Assembly (NCBI GenBank): GCA_028284745.1 | Contig: JANQRC010000065.1 | Span: 1-32,572 of the forward strand | Reading direction: 5' to 3' | From: Flavobacteriaceae bacterium | Lineage (GTDB): Bacteria > Bacteroidota > Bacteroidia > Flavobacteriales > Flavobacteriaceae | Length of the DNA: 32,572 nucleotides | Shown: piece after piece, positions 1-8,539 of the stretch | Numbering within the stretch: the stretch's first letter is position 1 | Layout of the letters: the number at the start of each line of letters is the position of its first letter | The notes under the pieces: model-generated | Told to the model about the DNA's origin: nothing | What the model saw: the letters and a program-made list of their open reading frames with translations, nothing else | Databases searched by the model: none | Position numbers and translations under genes: made by a program

Positions 1-250
<250 letters not shown>

Positions 251-290
251 TTATGTGTTATGTCGTTTAAACTTTGTTTCAATGATTCGA

Positions 291-340
291 CAAACACATG
301 ACAACTTCCATGCCACCCAAAAAAAAGTGACAAGGTGTCA
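291..340 (-). promoter_or_regulatory. Candidate dnaK promoter with adjacent TGACA-N3-TGTCA dyad
   Basis: On the reverse strand TTG (320-318), a 19-nt spacer and TGTGTTTG (298-291) match the Bacteroidota housekeeping pattern TTG-N19-TAnnTTTG with one mismatch in the -7 box. This would place transcription start near 285, about 38 nt before the dnaK ATG. Immediately upstream is a perfect 5-bp inverted repeat TGACA-AGG-TGTCA (328-340), with a further TGACA half-site at 299-303. A related dyad occurs at 30832-30843. An operator role is inference; no CIRCE element is present. Confidence 0.4.
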
Positions 341-350
341 TAAACACACA

Positions 351-3300
351 TTAACGAACGGCGCCTTGAGCCATGAGCAAGTCTTTTATGGCTTTGCCCT
401 TTGCCAGCTTAAGAGGTGTCTTTCCATCATTATTGACAATATTGACATCGGCATCAGCAGTGATCAAGGCCTTGACCATACCTAGATTTACATCACCCAT
501 ACGAACAGCCAAGTGCAATGGTGTGTTGCCATCATTGTCCTGACGGTTGACGTCTAGACCGAAAGTGAGAAAAGTGCTGATCATGTTGGTCTTGTTTGCT
601 TGCTCGCAGATGAAGTGCAGATAATTTCCTTGGTCTGAAAAAATATAATTGACGTCTGCCCCACTCTCATAAAGTGTTTTGGCAACTTGTGGCTGGTCTT
701 CGCGGATAGCATTGAAGAGGTATGTGGTCGAGCTGACATCGACCCCACCTTCGATAAGTGCTTTCACGACTTCTATATGGTTTTTCTTCAATGCGACCGA
801 AAGTCCCTGGTTAGGATCTTCGCCCTTCTCTATCATCTTTTTAACAATGGCCACATTGCCTGATGCTGCCGCGTCTCGCATGAGTCCTCTCGTACTTGCC
901 CCGCTTTCAATAAGCATCAAAGCTATCTCTGTATCAGCTTTTTGAATGGCACGCTTTATGCCCAACTGGGGGTTTGCCTTGTATTTGAGCAGTGTCTTCA
1001 TCATTTCGGGATTGCTCTTTTCAGTCGCTACTAGAACAGCATCGTTGGGGTCGGCCTTCCCTTTTTCGATAAGTACTTTGGTCATTTCAACATTGTCTGT
1101 ATCAACTGCTTTTTTGATGATCTCCGGATTTGCAACAGTAGCTCCCTTGTCTAATAAATACTCGGTAATTGGCACACTCTCTGCCTCAACAGCCTCGACC
1201 ATTGCTAGATTGGGGTCAGCCTTGTTTTCTACAAGAAGCTTTACCATGTCTAGATTGATGTTCTCTACCGCCATGGTCAGTTGATCGGAAGTATTCAGGT
1301 CTTTGCCAAGACCAATTGCCGACCGTGCTAGACGCAACTGATCCTGTTTCACAGCTTCGGCCAGGGCTTTGTTGGGGTTGCCTTTGTAGGTGACCAATGT
1401 TTCTTCGAACAGTGTTAAGTCATTGTTCTTGGCCGCATATACAAACGCCGCCTCTGGTCTGGCTTCATTCTTCAAACTTACCTCAATGGCTTCTTTGTTC
1501 TCTTTTTCAACGGCATATTCCAACGCCTCTGTTGCATCAGCATTATTCTCTAAAGCTAGCCGCAGGATCTCTACATTGTTGTTATCGATGGCTGCTGCTA
1601 CGGCCCTGTTATCTGTGAGCACAGCGCCTCTGTCGACAAACTTCTCGAACAATTGTGTATCATCCATTAACGCCACGTGTTCCATCACATCGTTGTCTGG
1701 GTCCGTAACTGGTATGACCACCTCTAGGAGCTCTCTTTCCTTATTCTCTGCCGCTTTAGAGAAAGTTTCAGCATCTGCACGCGCGCCGAGGTTTACAAAC
1801 CTTCTGGCCATCTCTGCATCTTCATTTTCGATTGCAAGTCGCAATTCTGGCGTGCCAGCAACAAAATTTTTGAAATCAACCTCATTCATCAATGCCTTCA
1901 CAATGGCATAGCGCTTTCCTTTAACGGCATAGGTCAAATCATTATTAGTTGGTCTTGCGCCTTCGCGCAACAGTGCATACACCACCTGCGGCGAACTATA
2001 GGCTACCGCCTTGAAGATCATGTTGTTCTTAGGCTTTGCGCCACGCTCTAATAACGATAATGCTATTGCTGGGTTGAAATGGTCTGGCACAAACACGACG
2101 TCTAGGTCTTCATTCGAGGGCTTAACTCCCATGTCGGTGATGGCGTTAACAACTTTTACAGACTGGTGTGCCTCTATGGCTGCCTTTATGAGTCCTCTGG
2201 CATGTTTATTTCCGCCACTCTCCAACAGGTTCCTCAATTTTTGGATGTTCCCTTTCGCAGCTGCCGTAAGCAACTGTGAGTCCATTACATCGCCAAAGCG
2301 ATAGGAGGTATTGTCTATCAGGTCTCGCTCTTGAAGTTGCTCTATCGAATAAGACACCTTATACACATCCTCATCTATCGTCGTGATCATTATGTCGTTA
2401 GAAATGCGTTTGCCGATAGCATCCTTGAGCTTTATCTGGGCATCTTTAGTGCCTGAGTACCGAAGTCGTGTTCTATCTTTGCTACGCGTAAGTTTCTTGG
2501 CATCATCCCAAACACTTACATAGCCTTTCTCCAGGTCTTCTGGTGATATCTCGACATCTATCAATTTATCCACATTGATGACCTCATCGGTGATCAACGT
2601 TGCCGTATTGATATCCCCATGATCGAAGAGTGGCTGCATCGCTAAAATGGCGTCGTCACTCCCGTGAAAACCCATTACCATAAAGCCCGTGTAGTCACCG
2701 TCCTTATCCTCAGACTTTCCAGAGATGACCTTCTCTACTGTGGTGACGCGTTGCCTGAACAGTAGGTTCTCTTTCTGAAAATAACCATGCTTCTTCTCTG
2801 TGCTGAGCATTTTCTTCGCAGCTAGTTCCATGTTCCCAACGACCGAATCAAGCAGGTATTTCTTGGCCTCGATCAAGGTATCCCCTGCGAAGAGTCTCCT
2901 ATTGAGCAATGAGCTTACCCTTCTCAACGATATGGAAACAGGCGTTGGGTTGAGATCTACACTAGCCGACCAACGATTGGGGTCTTTAATACTTTTGGTG
3001 CCGCCAACTGTAAAAGTTGCCGGATTTCCTATGTTTATCTTTGTATCGATACCATTGTTATGGGCCAACAATTGTTGCTTCAACGCTGTCTTGAATCCTT
3101 GCTCATCGTAAGCAGAATTCACATATGTTTCTTTTTGTATCGCATTCCGCATCAAATAATTGCCGCCATAGGTGACCTTGCCAACGAAATGTGTGCCGTG
3201 TCGATAGAGAAATCCTTCAGCAGTGATGTCGCGTCCCAAGGCACGAACATCTTCTTTGAATTCATCGGGAATGGTATTAAGCACCGTTGCATCCTCTACC

Positions 3301-3809
3301 TGAAGCGTCAACGCATACTTTTCAATATACTTGTTCGTATACGCATGCATGGGATAATTGGCGCCTACCCACCTCTTGTACTTGTCGTAAGCACGCGTAC
3401 TTCTTGCAGAAAAAACACTGTCTATGCCCATATTGGCAATCCTCTTGGACAATACTTGTTGCTCAAGATCATAGTCTGTCACTACAAAATGATGCGCTAT
3501 TGGCGATTGTGTGTCGATCCATGTATACTGCACTCCCAGAGGTTTCACCTTTTTCTTCTTATTGAAGACCACAGGCTTTCGTTCGTCCCTGTATACCTTG
3601 AAAAGGTACTGTTCAGATTTGCTGGGAAGCGAGGGCTTTGTGAGGTCTAAAACGTCTAGGTACCTGAAGTCTACACTAGCGCCAAGCAGCGATGCATTGA
3701 CCTCATTCTTTTGTGAATCACCAGAATATGGCTTAAGGGATCTCTGCGCAAAGACCGTGGTTAGTCCCGCGATGAGAAAGAGGGTAGCATATTTTTTCTT
3801 TGAAAGCAT
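351..3809 (-). CDS. Secreted MACPF/perforin-like domain protein with long C-terminal ankyrin-repeat array
   Basis: This 1152-residue protein starts with a Sec signal peptide (about residues 1-21, ending VFAQ). Residues ~40-350 carry a membrane attack complex/perforin-like region: the signature LYRHGTHFVGKVTYGG (RHGTHF at 203-208) is the classical MACPF motif, and the flanking residues include hydrophobic and Lys-rich segments as expected for membrane-inserting clusters. Residues ~360-500 are an unassigned linker. From ~510 to the C-terminus there are about 19 repeats of roughly 33 residues of ankyrin type (for example ADPN.AVLVATEK..PEMMKTLLKY); most lack the TPLH tetrapeptide, whereas one near the end is canonical (DGNTPLHLAVRMGD). 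MACPF proteins form pores; in Bacteroidota some (BSAP family) are antibacterial toxins. The ankyrin part could serve target binding or self-regulation (inference). No immunity gene is obvious; the gene upstream is an NTF2-like secreted protein on the same strand. Confidence 0.85.
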   Translation of the reverse strand: MLSKKKYATLFLIAGLTTVFAQRSLKPYSGDSQKNEVNASLLGASVDFRYLDVLDLTKPSLPSKSEQYLFKVYRDERKPVVFNKKKKVKPLGVQYTWIDTQSPIAHHFVVTDYDLEQQVLSKRIANMGIDSVFSARSTRAYDKYKRWVGANYPMHAYTNKYIEKYALTLQVEDATVLNTIPDEFKEDVRALGRDITAEGFLYRHGTHFVGKVTYGGNYLMRNAIQKETYVNSAYDEQGFKTALKQQLLAHNNGIDTKINIGNPATFTVGGTKSIKDPNRWSASVDLNPTPVSISLRRVSSLLNRRLFAGDTLIEAKKYLLDSVVGNMELAAKKMLSTEKKHGYFQKENLLFRQRVTTVEKVISGKSEDKDGDYTGFMVMGFHGSDDAILAMQPLFDHGDINTATLITDEVINVDKLIDVEISPEDLEKGYVSVWDDAKKLTRSKDRTRLRYSGTKDAQIKLKDAIGKRISNDIMITTIDEDVYKVSYSIEQLQERDLIDNTSYRFGDVMDSQLLTAAAKGNIQKLRNLLESGGNKHARGLIKAAIEAHQSVKVVNAITDMGVKPSNEDLDVVFVPDHFNPAIALSLLERGAKPKNNMIFKAVAYSSPQVVYALLREGARPTNNDLTYAVKGKRYAIVKALMNEVDFKNFVAGTPELRLAIENEDAEMARRFVNLGARADAETFSKAAENKERELLEVVIPVTDPDNDVMEHVALMDDTQLFEKFVDRGAVLTDNRAVAAAIDNNNVEILRLALENNADATEALEYAVEKENKEAIEVSLKNEARPEAAFVYAAKNNDLTLFEETLVTYKGNPNKALAEAVKQDQLRLARSAIGLGKDLNTSDQLTMAVENINLDMVKLLVENKADPNLAMVEAVEAESVPITEYLLDKGATVANPEIIKKAVDTDNVEMTKVLIEKGKADPNDAVLVATEKSNPEMMKTLLKYKANPQLGIKRAIQKADTEIALMLIESGASTRGLMRDAAASGNVAIVKKMIEKGEDPNQGLSVALKKNHIEVVKALIEGGVDVSSTTYLFNAIREDQPQVAKTLYESGADVNYIFSDQGNYLHFICEQANKTNMISTFLTFGLDVNRQDNDGNTPLHLAVRMGDVNLGMVKALITADADVNIVNNDGKTPLKLAKGKAIKDLLMAQGAVR

Positions 3810-3907
3810 AGTGTTCCCTATTTAGGGCAATCCACTATTACTCAACGACCACGATAAAAATAGTTGAATTTAAAGGAACGGGAAACTAATGATCGTTAAA
3901 ATGGGGG

Positions 3908-4378
3908 TTATTCCCTGCATGTTGCTCTTCGGCGTGTGTCTACAAGATAAATGACTTTCCATCTCCCTACATCATTGATCATTTGAAAGGAATTGACACC
4001 ACAATGGCTGAATTCATCATTCAGGTAGAATTCGTAAGGTATCCATGCGTTGGCCATGTTGGCATCGATCTTAATTGAGTAGTCTAACAACTTCTCGGTC
4101 CACTTTTGCCCTTCAGGTTTGTTCGCAATCGCTTGCACCCACTTGGCAACGTCATCATGACGAAGAATATCCACGCCTTGCTTGTTCTTGTATATGGTCT
4201 GAAAGATCACATCCTTGTGTAGCACAGATCGCAACAAGGTCGTGTCTCCTTTATGGAAGGCCTCAAAGAAAGTGTCGACAGTTTGCTGCACGGCTTGCTC
4301 TTGGTCGTTTCCTTGTGAAAAACCTAAGAATGAGCTCATGATACAGAAGACCAGGCAATAGCCATCATAGAGTTTCAT
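3908..4378 (-). CDS. Secreted NTF2/SnoaL-like protein
   Basis: A 156-residue protein with an N-terminal signal peptide (ends SFLGFSQG) followed by a cone-fold (NTF2/SnoaL, nuclear transport factor 2-like) pattern: an initial helix EQAVQQTVDTFFEAFHKGDTTLLRSVLHKDV, a central strand region, and the ending NSFQMINDVGRWKVIYLVDTRR typical of the last two strands (GxWKVIYLVDTR). Such proteins in Flavobacteriaceae are usually annotated nuclear transport factor 2 family protein; substrate and role are unknown. It is transcribed divergently from panB and lies 98 bp upstream of the MACPF-ankyrin gene on the same strand, so co-transcription is possible but not shown. Confidence 0.75.
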   Translation of the reverse strand: MKLYDGYCLVFCIMSSFLGFSQGNDQEQAVQQTVDTFFEAFHKGDTTLLRSVLHKDVIFQTIYKNKQGVDILRHDDVAKWVQAIANKPEGQKWTEKLLDYSIKIDANMANAWIPYEFYLNDEFSHCGVNSFQMINDVGRWKVIYLVDTRRRATCRE

Positions 4379-4481
4379 GGGTTGACGTATTTTGCCTGAA
4401 AGTACTGAGACCTCTTCAACAAACCTCTTCCTTCAACAAAAATTTAACAAGAAAACGTACATTTACCACAAACAAGACCCA

Positions 4482-5300
4482 ATGTCAACAGCAAAAAAGG
4501 AATACAAACGCATTACCACCAAATCGTTGGTGGAGATGAAGAAGAACGGCGAGAAGATCTCCATGCTAACGGCCTATGACTATACCATGGCAAAAATAGT
4601 AGATGGCGCAGGCATCGATGTGATTCTAGTGGGCGACTCGGCCAGTAATGTCATGGCTGGGCACGAGACCACGTTGCCCATCACACTCGATCAGATGATC
4701 TACCATGCATCTTCGGTAGTTCGTGCCATCAACCGTTCGTTGGTGGTGGTTGACCTGCCCTTCGGAAGCTACCAATCTGATCCTAAGGAAGCTCTACGCT
4801 CTGCCATTAGGATCATGAAGGAAAGTGGTGCGCATGCGGTGAAGATGGAAGGTGGCAAGGAGATCAAAGAATCCATCAAAAGGATCCTACATGCTGGTAT
4901 TCCTGTGATGGGGCATCTAGGCCTTACACCTCAATCGATCTACAAGTTTGGCACCTACACCGTACGTGCAAAAGACAAGGACGAAGCAGCGCAATTGAAA
5001 GACGATGCCAAAATGTTGGAAAAGGCGGGTTGTTTTGGGATCGTCTTGGAAAAGATCCCTGCTGCCTTGGCCAAAGAAGTTGCAGAAAGTGTCTCCATTC
5101 CTGTAATTGGTATCGGTGCTGGCAATGGTGTGGATGGACAGGTCTTGGTGTTGCACGACCTTTTGGGAATGACGCACGAGTTCAATCCGCGATTCTTACG
5201 CAGGTACATGAACCTCTATGAGGACATGACCGCTGCCATCAAACAATACTCAGACGATGTGAAGGCGGTAGGTTTCCCGAATGAGAGTGAGATGTATTGA
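4482..5300 (+). CDS. panB: 3-methyl-2-oxobutanoate hydroxymethyltransferase (ketopantoate hydroxymethyltransferase)
   Basis: PanB transfers a hydroxymethyl group from 5,10-methylene-tetrahydrofolate to 2-ketoisovalerate, the first committed step of pantothenate (coenzyme A) synthesis in the cytosol; the ketoisovalerate comes from the ilv pathway encoded further along. The 272 residues match the family end to end: [45 protein letters not shown] (metal and substrate binding), [27 protein letters not shown], and [22 protein letters not shown]. The ATG at 4482 gives the expected N-terminus; the frame is open for a further 30 codons upstream, but that stretch ([14 protein letters not shown]) has no family match. 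Confidence 0.97.
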   Translation: MSTAKKEYKRITTKSLVEMKKNGEKISMLTAYDYTMAKIVDGAGIDVILVGDSASNVMAGHETTLPITLDQMIYHASSVVRAINRSLVVVDLPFGSYQSDPKEALRSAIRIMKESGAHAVKMEGGKEIKESIKRILHAGIPVMGHLGLTPQSIYKFGTYTVRAKDKDEAAQLKDDAKMLEKAGCFGIVLEKIPAALAKEVAESVSIPVIGIGAGNGVDGQVLVLHDLLGMTHEFNPRFLRRYMNLYEDMTAAIKQYSDDVKAVGFPNESEMY

Positions 5301-5301
5301 C

Positions 5302-5333
5302 TTAGTTAAAAGTTAAAAGTGATTAGTTAAAAG
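5302..5333. repeat. Short A/T-rich direct repeats after panB
   Basis: TTAGTTAAAAG occurs at 5302-5312 and 5323-5333, with a third partial copy GTTAAAAG between them. Similar 'agttaaaag' wording recurs after gapN (near 22700). Such degenerate A/T-rich repeats are common between flavobacterial genes; no function is claimed. Confidence 0.5.
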
Positions 5334-5346
5334 TTTTGACCTGAAA

Positions 5347-5475
5347 ATGGCACTTTCTAAGTTTTTAAAATTGAAGAATAACGACATTGTCGATTTAAAG
5401 TGTCAAAAATCGTTTCTGCTAAAATCTCTTGAAGATTACATTGAAGAAGATTACCTCGAATTAAAAAATTTGTGA
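5347..5475 (+). CDS. Possible 42-residue small protein or gene remnant between panB and the RluA gene
   Basis: An ATG at 5347 opens a 42-codon frame (begins MALSKFLKLKNNDIVDLK, ends DYLELKNL) that stops at 5475, only 4 nt before the GTG start of the pseudouridine synthase. The composition (Lys, Leu, Asp, Glu rich, amphipathic) looks coding-like, and the tight spacing would allow translational coupling. I do not recognise it; it could equally be a decayed end of a larger gene or chance. No Shine-Dalgarno is visible, as is usual here. Confidence 0.3.
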   Translation: MALSKFLKLKNNDIVDLKCQKSFLLKSLEDYIEEDYLELKNL

Positions 5476-5479
5476 ATTC

Positions 5480-6181
5480 GTGTCTATTTCAAAAAACCAC
5501 TCCACTCTCAAGAATCTTCAGGTAGTATACGAAGACAATCACATCATTGCTGTCAACAAACGTGCTGGTGATATTGTGCAAGGAGATAAAACAGGAGATA
5601 CACCGCTAAGCGAGATTGTCAAAGCCTATATCAAAGAAAAATACAACAAGCCTGGCGCTGTGTTCTTAGGTGTTGTGCATCGGTTAGATCGCCCCACGAC
5701 AGGAGTTGTCATCTTTGCCAGCACTTCCAAAGCATTGACACGACTTAACAAACTATTTGCCGAGAAGCAAACCCAAAAAACGTATTGGGCCATTGTAAAA
5801 AATCAACCACCCAAGCAAAGTGACCGACTTACACATTGGCTAAAACGCAACCCTAAGCAAAACAAAAGCTACGCATATATCAAAGAAGTGCCTGAGAGCA
5901 AAAAGGCCATCTTGGATTATTCCGTGATCAAAAAGTTGAATAACTACTTTTTATTGGAGATCGCTTTGCACACAGGTCGCCATCACCAGATCCGAGCGCA
6001 GTTGGCTAAAATTGGCTGCCCGATCAAAGGTGATTTGAAGTATGGCTTTGACCGCAGCAACAAGGACGGGAGCATTCACCTACATGCCAGAGCATTGCGC
6101 TTTATCCATCCTGTGAAGAAAGAACCCATAGAGATCATAGCTTCCTTGCCGAAAGATGCTACTTGGGAGGCATGTGTGTAA
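5480..6181 (+). CDS. RluA-family pseudouridine synthase
   Basis: A 233-residue protein of the RluA family, which isomerises specific uridines in rRNA or tRNA. The catalytic motif is VVHRLDRPTTGVVIFA with Asp70 as the catalytic residue, preceded by the family's NHIIAVNKRAG strand and followed by ALHTGRHHQIRAQLAKIGCPIKGDLKYG and IHLHARALRFIHP, the usual C-terminal signature. No S4 RNA-binding domain is present, so it is the short form (RluA/RluC catalytic domain only). The start is GTG at 5480; no ATG lies upstream in frame, and the catalytic domain begins about 12 residues later, so GTG is most likely used. The exact target nucleotide cannot be told from sequence. Confidence 0.93.
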   Translation: MSISKNHSTLKNLQVVYEDNHIIAVNKRAGDIVQGDKTGDTPLSEIVKAYIKEKYNKPGAVFLGVVHRLDRPTTGVVIFASTSKALTRLNKLFAEKQTQKTYWAIVKNQPPKQSDRLTHWLKRNPKQNKSYAYIKEVPESKKAILDYSVIKKLNNYFLLEIALHTGRHHQIRAQLAKIGCPIKGDLKYGFDRSNKDGSIHLHARALRFIHPVKKEPIEIIASLPKDATWEACV

Positions 6182-6225
6182 TGGTTTTTTGTATTTTGGT
6201 CGAAGTAATATCAGATCCTTGGATT

Positions 6226-6292
6226 TCTCGACTGCTTCGCAGTATACTTTCAATGAAAGTATATTTTCATTTCAGCAGTGCTCGAAGTGACC
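6226..6292. repeat. REP-like palindromic element with a nested perfect dyad
   Basis: The outer sequence (TCTCGACTGCTTCGCAG ... AGCAGTGCTCGAAGTGACC) resembles the 'tctcgactgcgctcgaagtgac' intergenic repeat of many flavobacterial genomes, but its centre is replaced by a perfect inverted repeat: TATACTTTCA (6243-6252), one A, TGAAAGTATA (6254-6263). It lies 18 nt before the DUF4252 lipoprotein start and 44 nt after the pseudouridine synthase stop. It could fold into a long hairpin in RNA from either strand. Confidence 0.6.
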
Positions 6293-6309
6293 ATGATAAA
6301 AGTTTCAAT

Positions 6310-6843
6310 ATGAAAAGAACAACAACGCTTTTCCTTTTTAGCCTTTTCCTCCTAACCTCCTGCGGAAGCTATTACTCGATGAATTCGTTCTACAACGATC
6401 ATAAGAACGACTCTAATGTAACAGCCGTTCGTGTGCCGCAGTTCATGTTTGCGGTGTTGAGCGGGTTGTCACCCGAAATGAATGGCCTGATGGGCACGGT
6501 GAACGACCTTCGCTACATTCGTCTGGAAAAGAATTCTGGCTATCGCATGCAGCTGATCGATCAAGAGGTGAACCAGATCCTTGACCAAGGATTCATCGAG
6601 GCGTTCAGAAAGAACAAAGAAGATGCCAAGACGGTCTATGCCGTGAAGGAAAAAGGACCTGTTGTACACGAAGTGGTCACCTACACCAACAACGGAACCG
6701 ATGTGTCGGTGCTTTACCTAAAAGGCAACTTTGATGGCAATAAGGTACGTGAGATGATGCAAGGCAATGACTTTGAATCGCTGACCAATGCATTGAACGC
6801 TGAGTACAAGTTGAGCCCACTGACATCTGGCATCATAAATTAA
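6310..6843 (+). CDS. DUF4252-type lipoprotein
   Basis: A 177-residue predicted lipoprotein. The signal sequence MKRTTTLFLFSLFLLTSCGS has a lipobox (LTSC, lipidated Cys18), so the protein should sit in an envelope membrane. The rest (LSGLSPEMNGLMGTVNDLRYIRLEK ... VSVLYLKGNFDGNKVREMM) matches the Bacteroidota-specific DUF4252 pattern, whose function is unknown. The ATG at 6310 is chosen because it creates the signal peptide; the frame is open upstream but that part runs through the palindromic repeat. The stop codon overlaps the stop of the convergent gene by three bases. Confidence 0.8.
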   Translation: MKRTTTLFLFSLFLLTSCGSYYSMNSFYNDHKNDSNVTAVRVPQFMFAVLSGLSPEMNGLMGTVNDLRYIRLEKNSGYRMQLIDQEVNQILDQGFIEAFRKNKEDAKTVYAVKEKGPVVHEVVTYTNNGTDVSVLYLKGNFDGNKVREMMQGNDFESLTNALNAEYKLSPLTSGIIN

Positions 6844-8399
6844 CGCATCAATCTATTCGCTTTTTCCCTGATGATCTCGCCAACGGGACGATTCTCGATC
6901 TTGCTCTCTAGCCACGAGATGATGTCTAAGTACAAAAAGGCGCGGCGTTCGTACGGATGGTCCTCATACTTCTTCAATTCCTTATGGAGCTTACTAAATT
7001 CCTTCTTAAGGTCTTGTGGGTATATGTCGCCCAGATTGCGTAAGAACTTGATCATCTCCTTTTGTACCTCATGCAGGTCATTCATCTTCAACAAGAACTT
7101 ATATGTACTCTTCAGCTGTACTTCTAGATGATAGTCCATCCCTGCTTCGTAATGCGCAACCAGGCTGAGCACACGGGCAAAGCACATCAGATCCTCGCGC
7201 ATCTTTAAACTGGTGTTCTTGATGATCTTGTTGAGGTATTCAATGCATTGCTTGTGGTTGCCCATACCGAAATAAAGACAGGCGATCTTGTAATAGAACA
7301 CCATGACATGATGAGGGTCTATTTGGTTGCGAAATTCCTTCAGCCCTTTTAAAATAGGTACAACCCACGCCTCGCCTTCTTCAAAGGTGCCTTCTAAAAA
7401 ATGTAGGTTTAGCCGATTGTTATCAAGATATAGAAAGCAAAGCGAGTCCACATTGTCGTTACTAGCAATACCACCGTCATTTATCGTTGTCTCCAATCGC
7501 TCCAACACTTCTTTGAACTTGGTTCGATACTTCAAGAGGTACAATGCCTCTAGCAGGTAATTATTCCCTTTCAGGAAAAAAACAGGGTTCAGTCTAATTT
7601 GTTTCGGGTGGTCGTAAAACAACTCGACATACTTGTTTGCAAATTTGAAGCACGCTAAAAAATCCTGTGTCAAAAAGCTATACCATAGGTGCGCCTTGTA
7701 GTACCACATCAGCTCGCGAAAACCAAGTGTGTCAGGGTCGCACTCCGGAAGACGTGCATTGAAATACTGAGTGATGTATTGGTATTCGGCATCGCTACGT
7801 ACGTACCCCGTCTTTAGCATGATACCATACAACTGCAACGAAAGGTTAGAAAGCTTGCTGGCCAGAACATTCTTTTGGCTCAATTCTTTTGTTTGAACTG
7901 CCAATTGGTCCGCTCTGTTGCTGATACTCCGAGTAATGTATTGCGTTTCTATGACCTTCTCTAACTCGACGATCTCATAGGCCAAGTTGTTCTCATCATT
8001 GTCCATCGCCATGGTCTTCGCCTTGTCCAATGTTTTCAAACTCTGTTTATAGAGTCCTTTTTGATATAAGATGGTAGCAAAATCAAGTTGCTCACGTATC
8101 TGCAAACGAATGTTCTGATGTGCAGGATTCAATCTTAGACTGATAAGGATCTGCTTGTATAGATGCGCTTTTAGATTAGACAATTGCTGCTTCTTCACAA
8201 AGCCCTTGTTCAAAATAACGGCTTCGTCGTATGCCTTCATCTTATCCAGTGTATTGAAAAGCATCAAAAACTTGGACTCGGCATTCACGCCCAACCGGCC
8301 TACGTACAGCTTAAACTGCCGCTTCTCTGACTTGGAGAGTGATCTCACCAAAATGAACAAACTGTCTTTCTGCCCGTTAGTCATTGTAATGTTTTTCAA
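6840..8399 (-). CDS. Helical-repeat (TPR-like) cytoplasmic protein of unknown function
   Basis: A 519-residue protein without signal peptide or membrane segment. It is almost entirely helical by eye, with TPR-like helix pairs (for example ILYQKGLYKQSLKTLDKAKTMA near residue 110-130 and ACLYFGMGNHKQCIEYLNKIIKN near 380) and an N-terminal segment SLSKSEKRQFKLYVGR seen in conserved Bacteroidota hypotheticals. I cannot assign a function. It is transcribed divergently from the leu operon with about 140 bp between starts, and convergently with the DUF4252 gene. Confidence 0.75.
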   Translation of the reverse strand: MKNITMTNGQKDSLFILVRSLSKSEKRQFKLYVGRLGVNAESKFLMLFNTLDKMKAYDEAVILNKGFVKKQQLSNLKAHLYKQILISLRLNPAHQNIRLQIREQLDFATILYQKGLYKQSLKTLDKAKTMAMDNDENNLAYEIVELEKVIETQYITRSISNRADQLAVQTKELSQKNVLASKLSNLSLQLYGIMLKTGYVRSDAEYQYITQYFNARLPECDPDTLGFRELMWYYKAHLWYSFLTQDFLACFKFANKYVELFYDHPKQIRLNPVFFLKGNNYLLEALYLLKYRTKFKEVLERLETTINDGGIASNDNVDSLCFLYLDNNRLNLHFLEGTFEEGEAWVVPILKGLKEFRNQIDPHHVMVFYYKIACLYFGMGNHKQCIEYLNKIIKNTSLKMREDLMCFARVLSLVAHYEAGMDYHLEVQLKSTYKFLLKMNDLHEVQKEMIKFLRNLGDIYPQDLKKEFSKLHKELKKYEDHPYERRAFLYLDIISWLESKIENRPVGEIIREKANRLMR

Positions 8400-8539
8400 T
8401 GTAATGCACTGATTAACTGCTTATTATGTATCAACAAGTTGTGTTAAGCATTGTAATGGAAAAAAGGCCAACTAAAACTTACAAACTACCAAAATATTAA
8501 ATTCGTAATTCAAAAAAGAAGAAAAGCCAACAAAACACT

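Noticed and set aside
679-3825. Long open frames on the strand opposite the MACPF-ankyrin gene
   Set aside because: They run antisense through a gene with clear domains; their sequences are Ser/Leu-rich reflections of repeats, with no family features.
8400-8539. Search for a Leu-rich leader peptide or attenuator upstream of leuA
   Set aside because: No short ORF with repeated Leu codons and no hairpin with a T run was found in the 140-bp gap.
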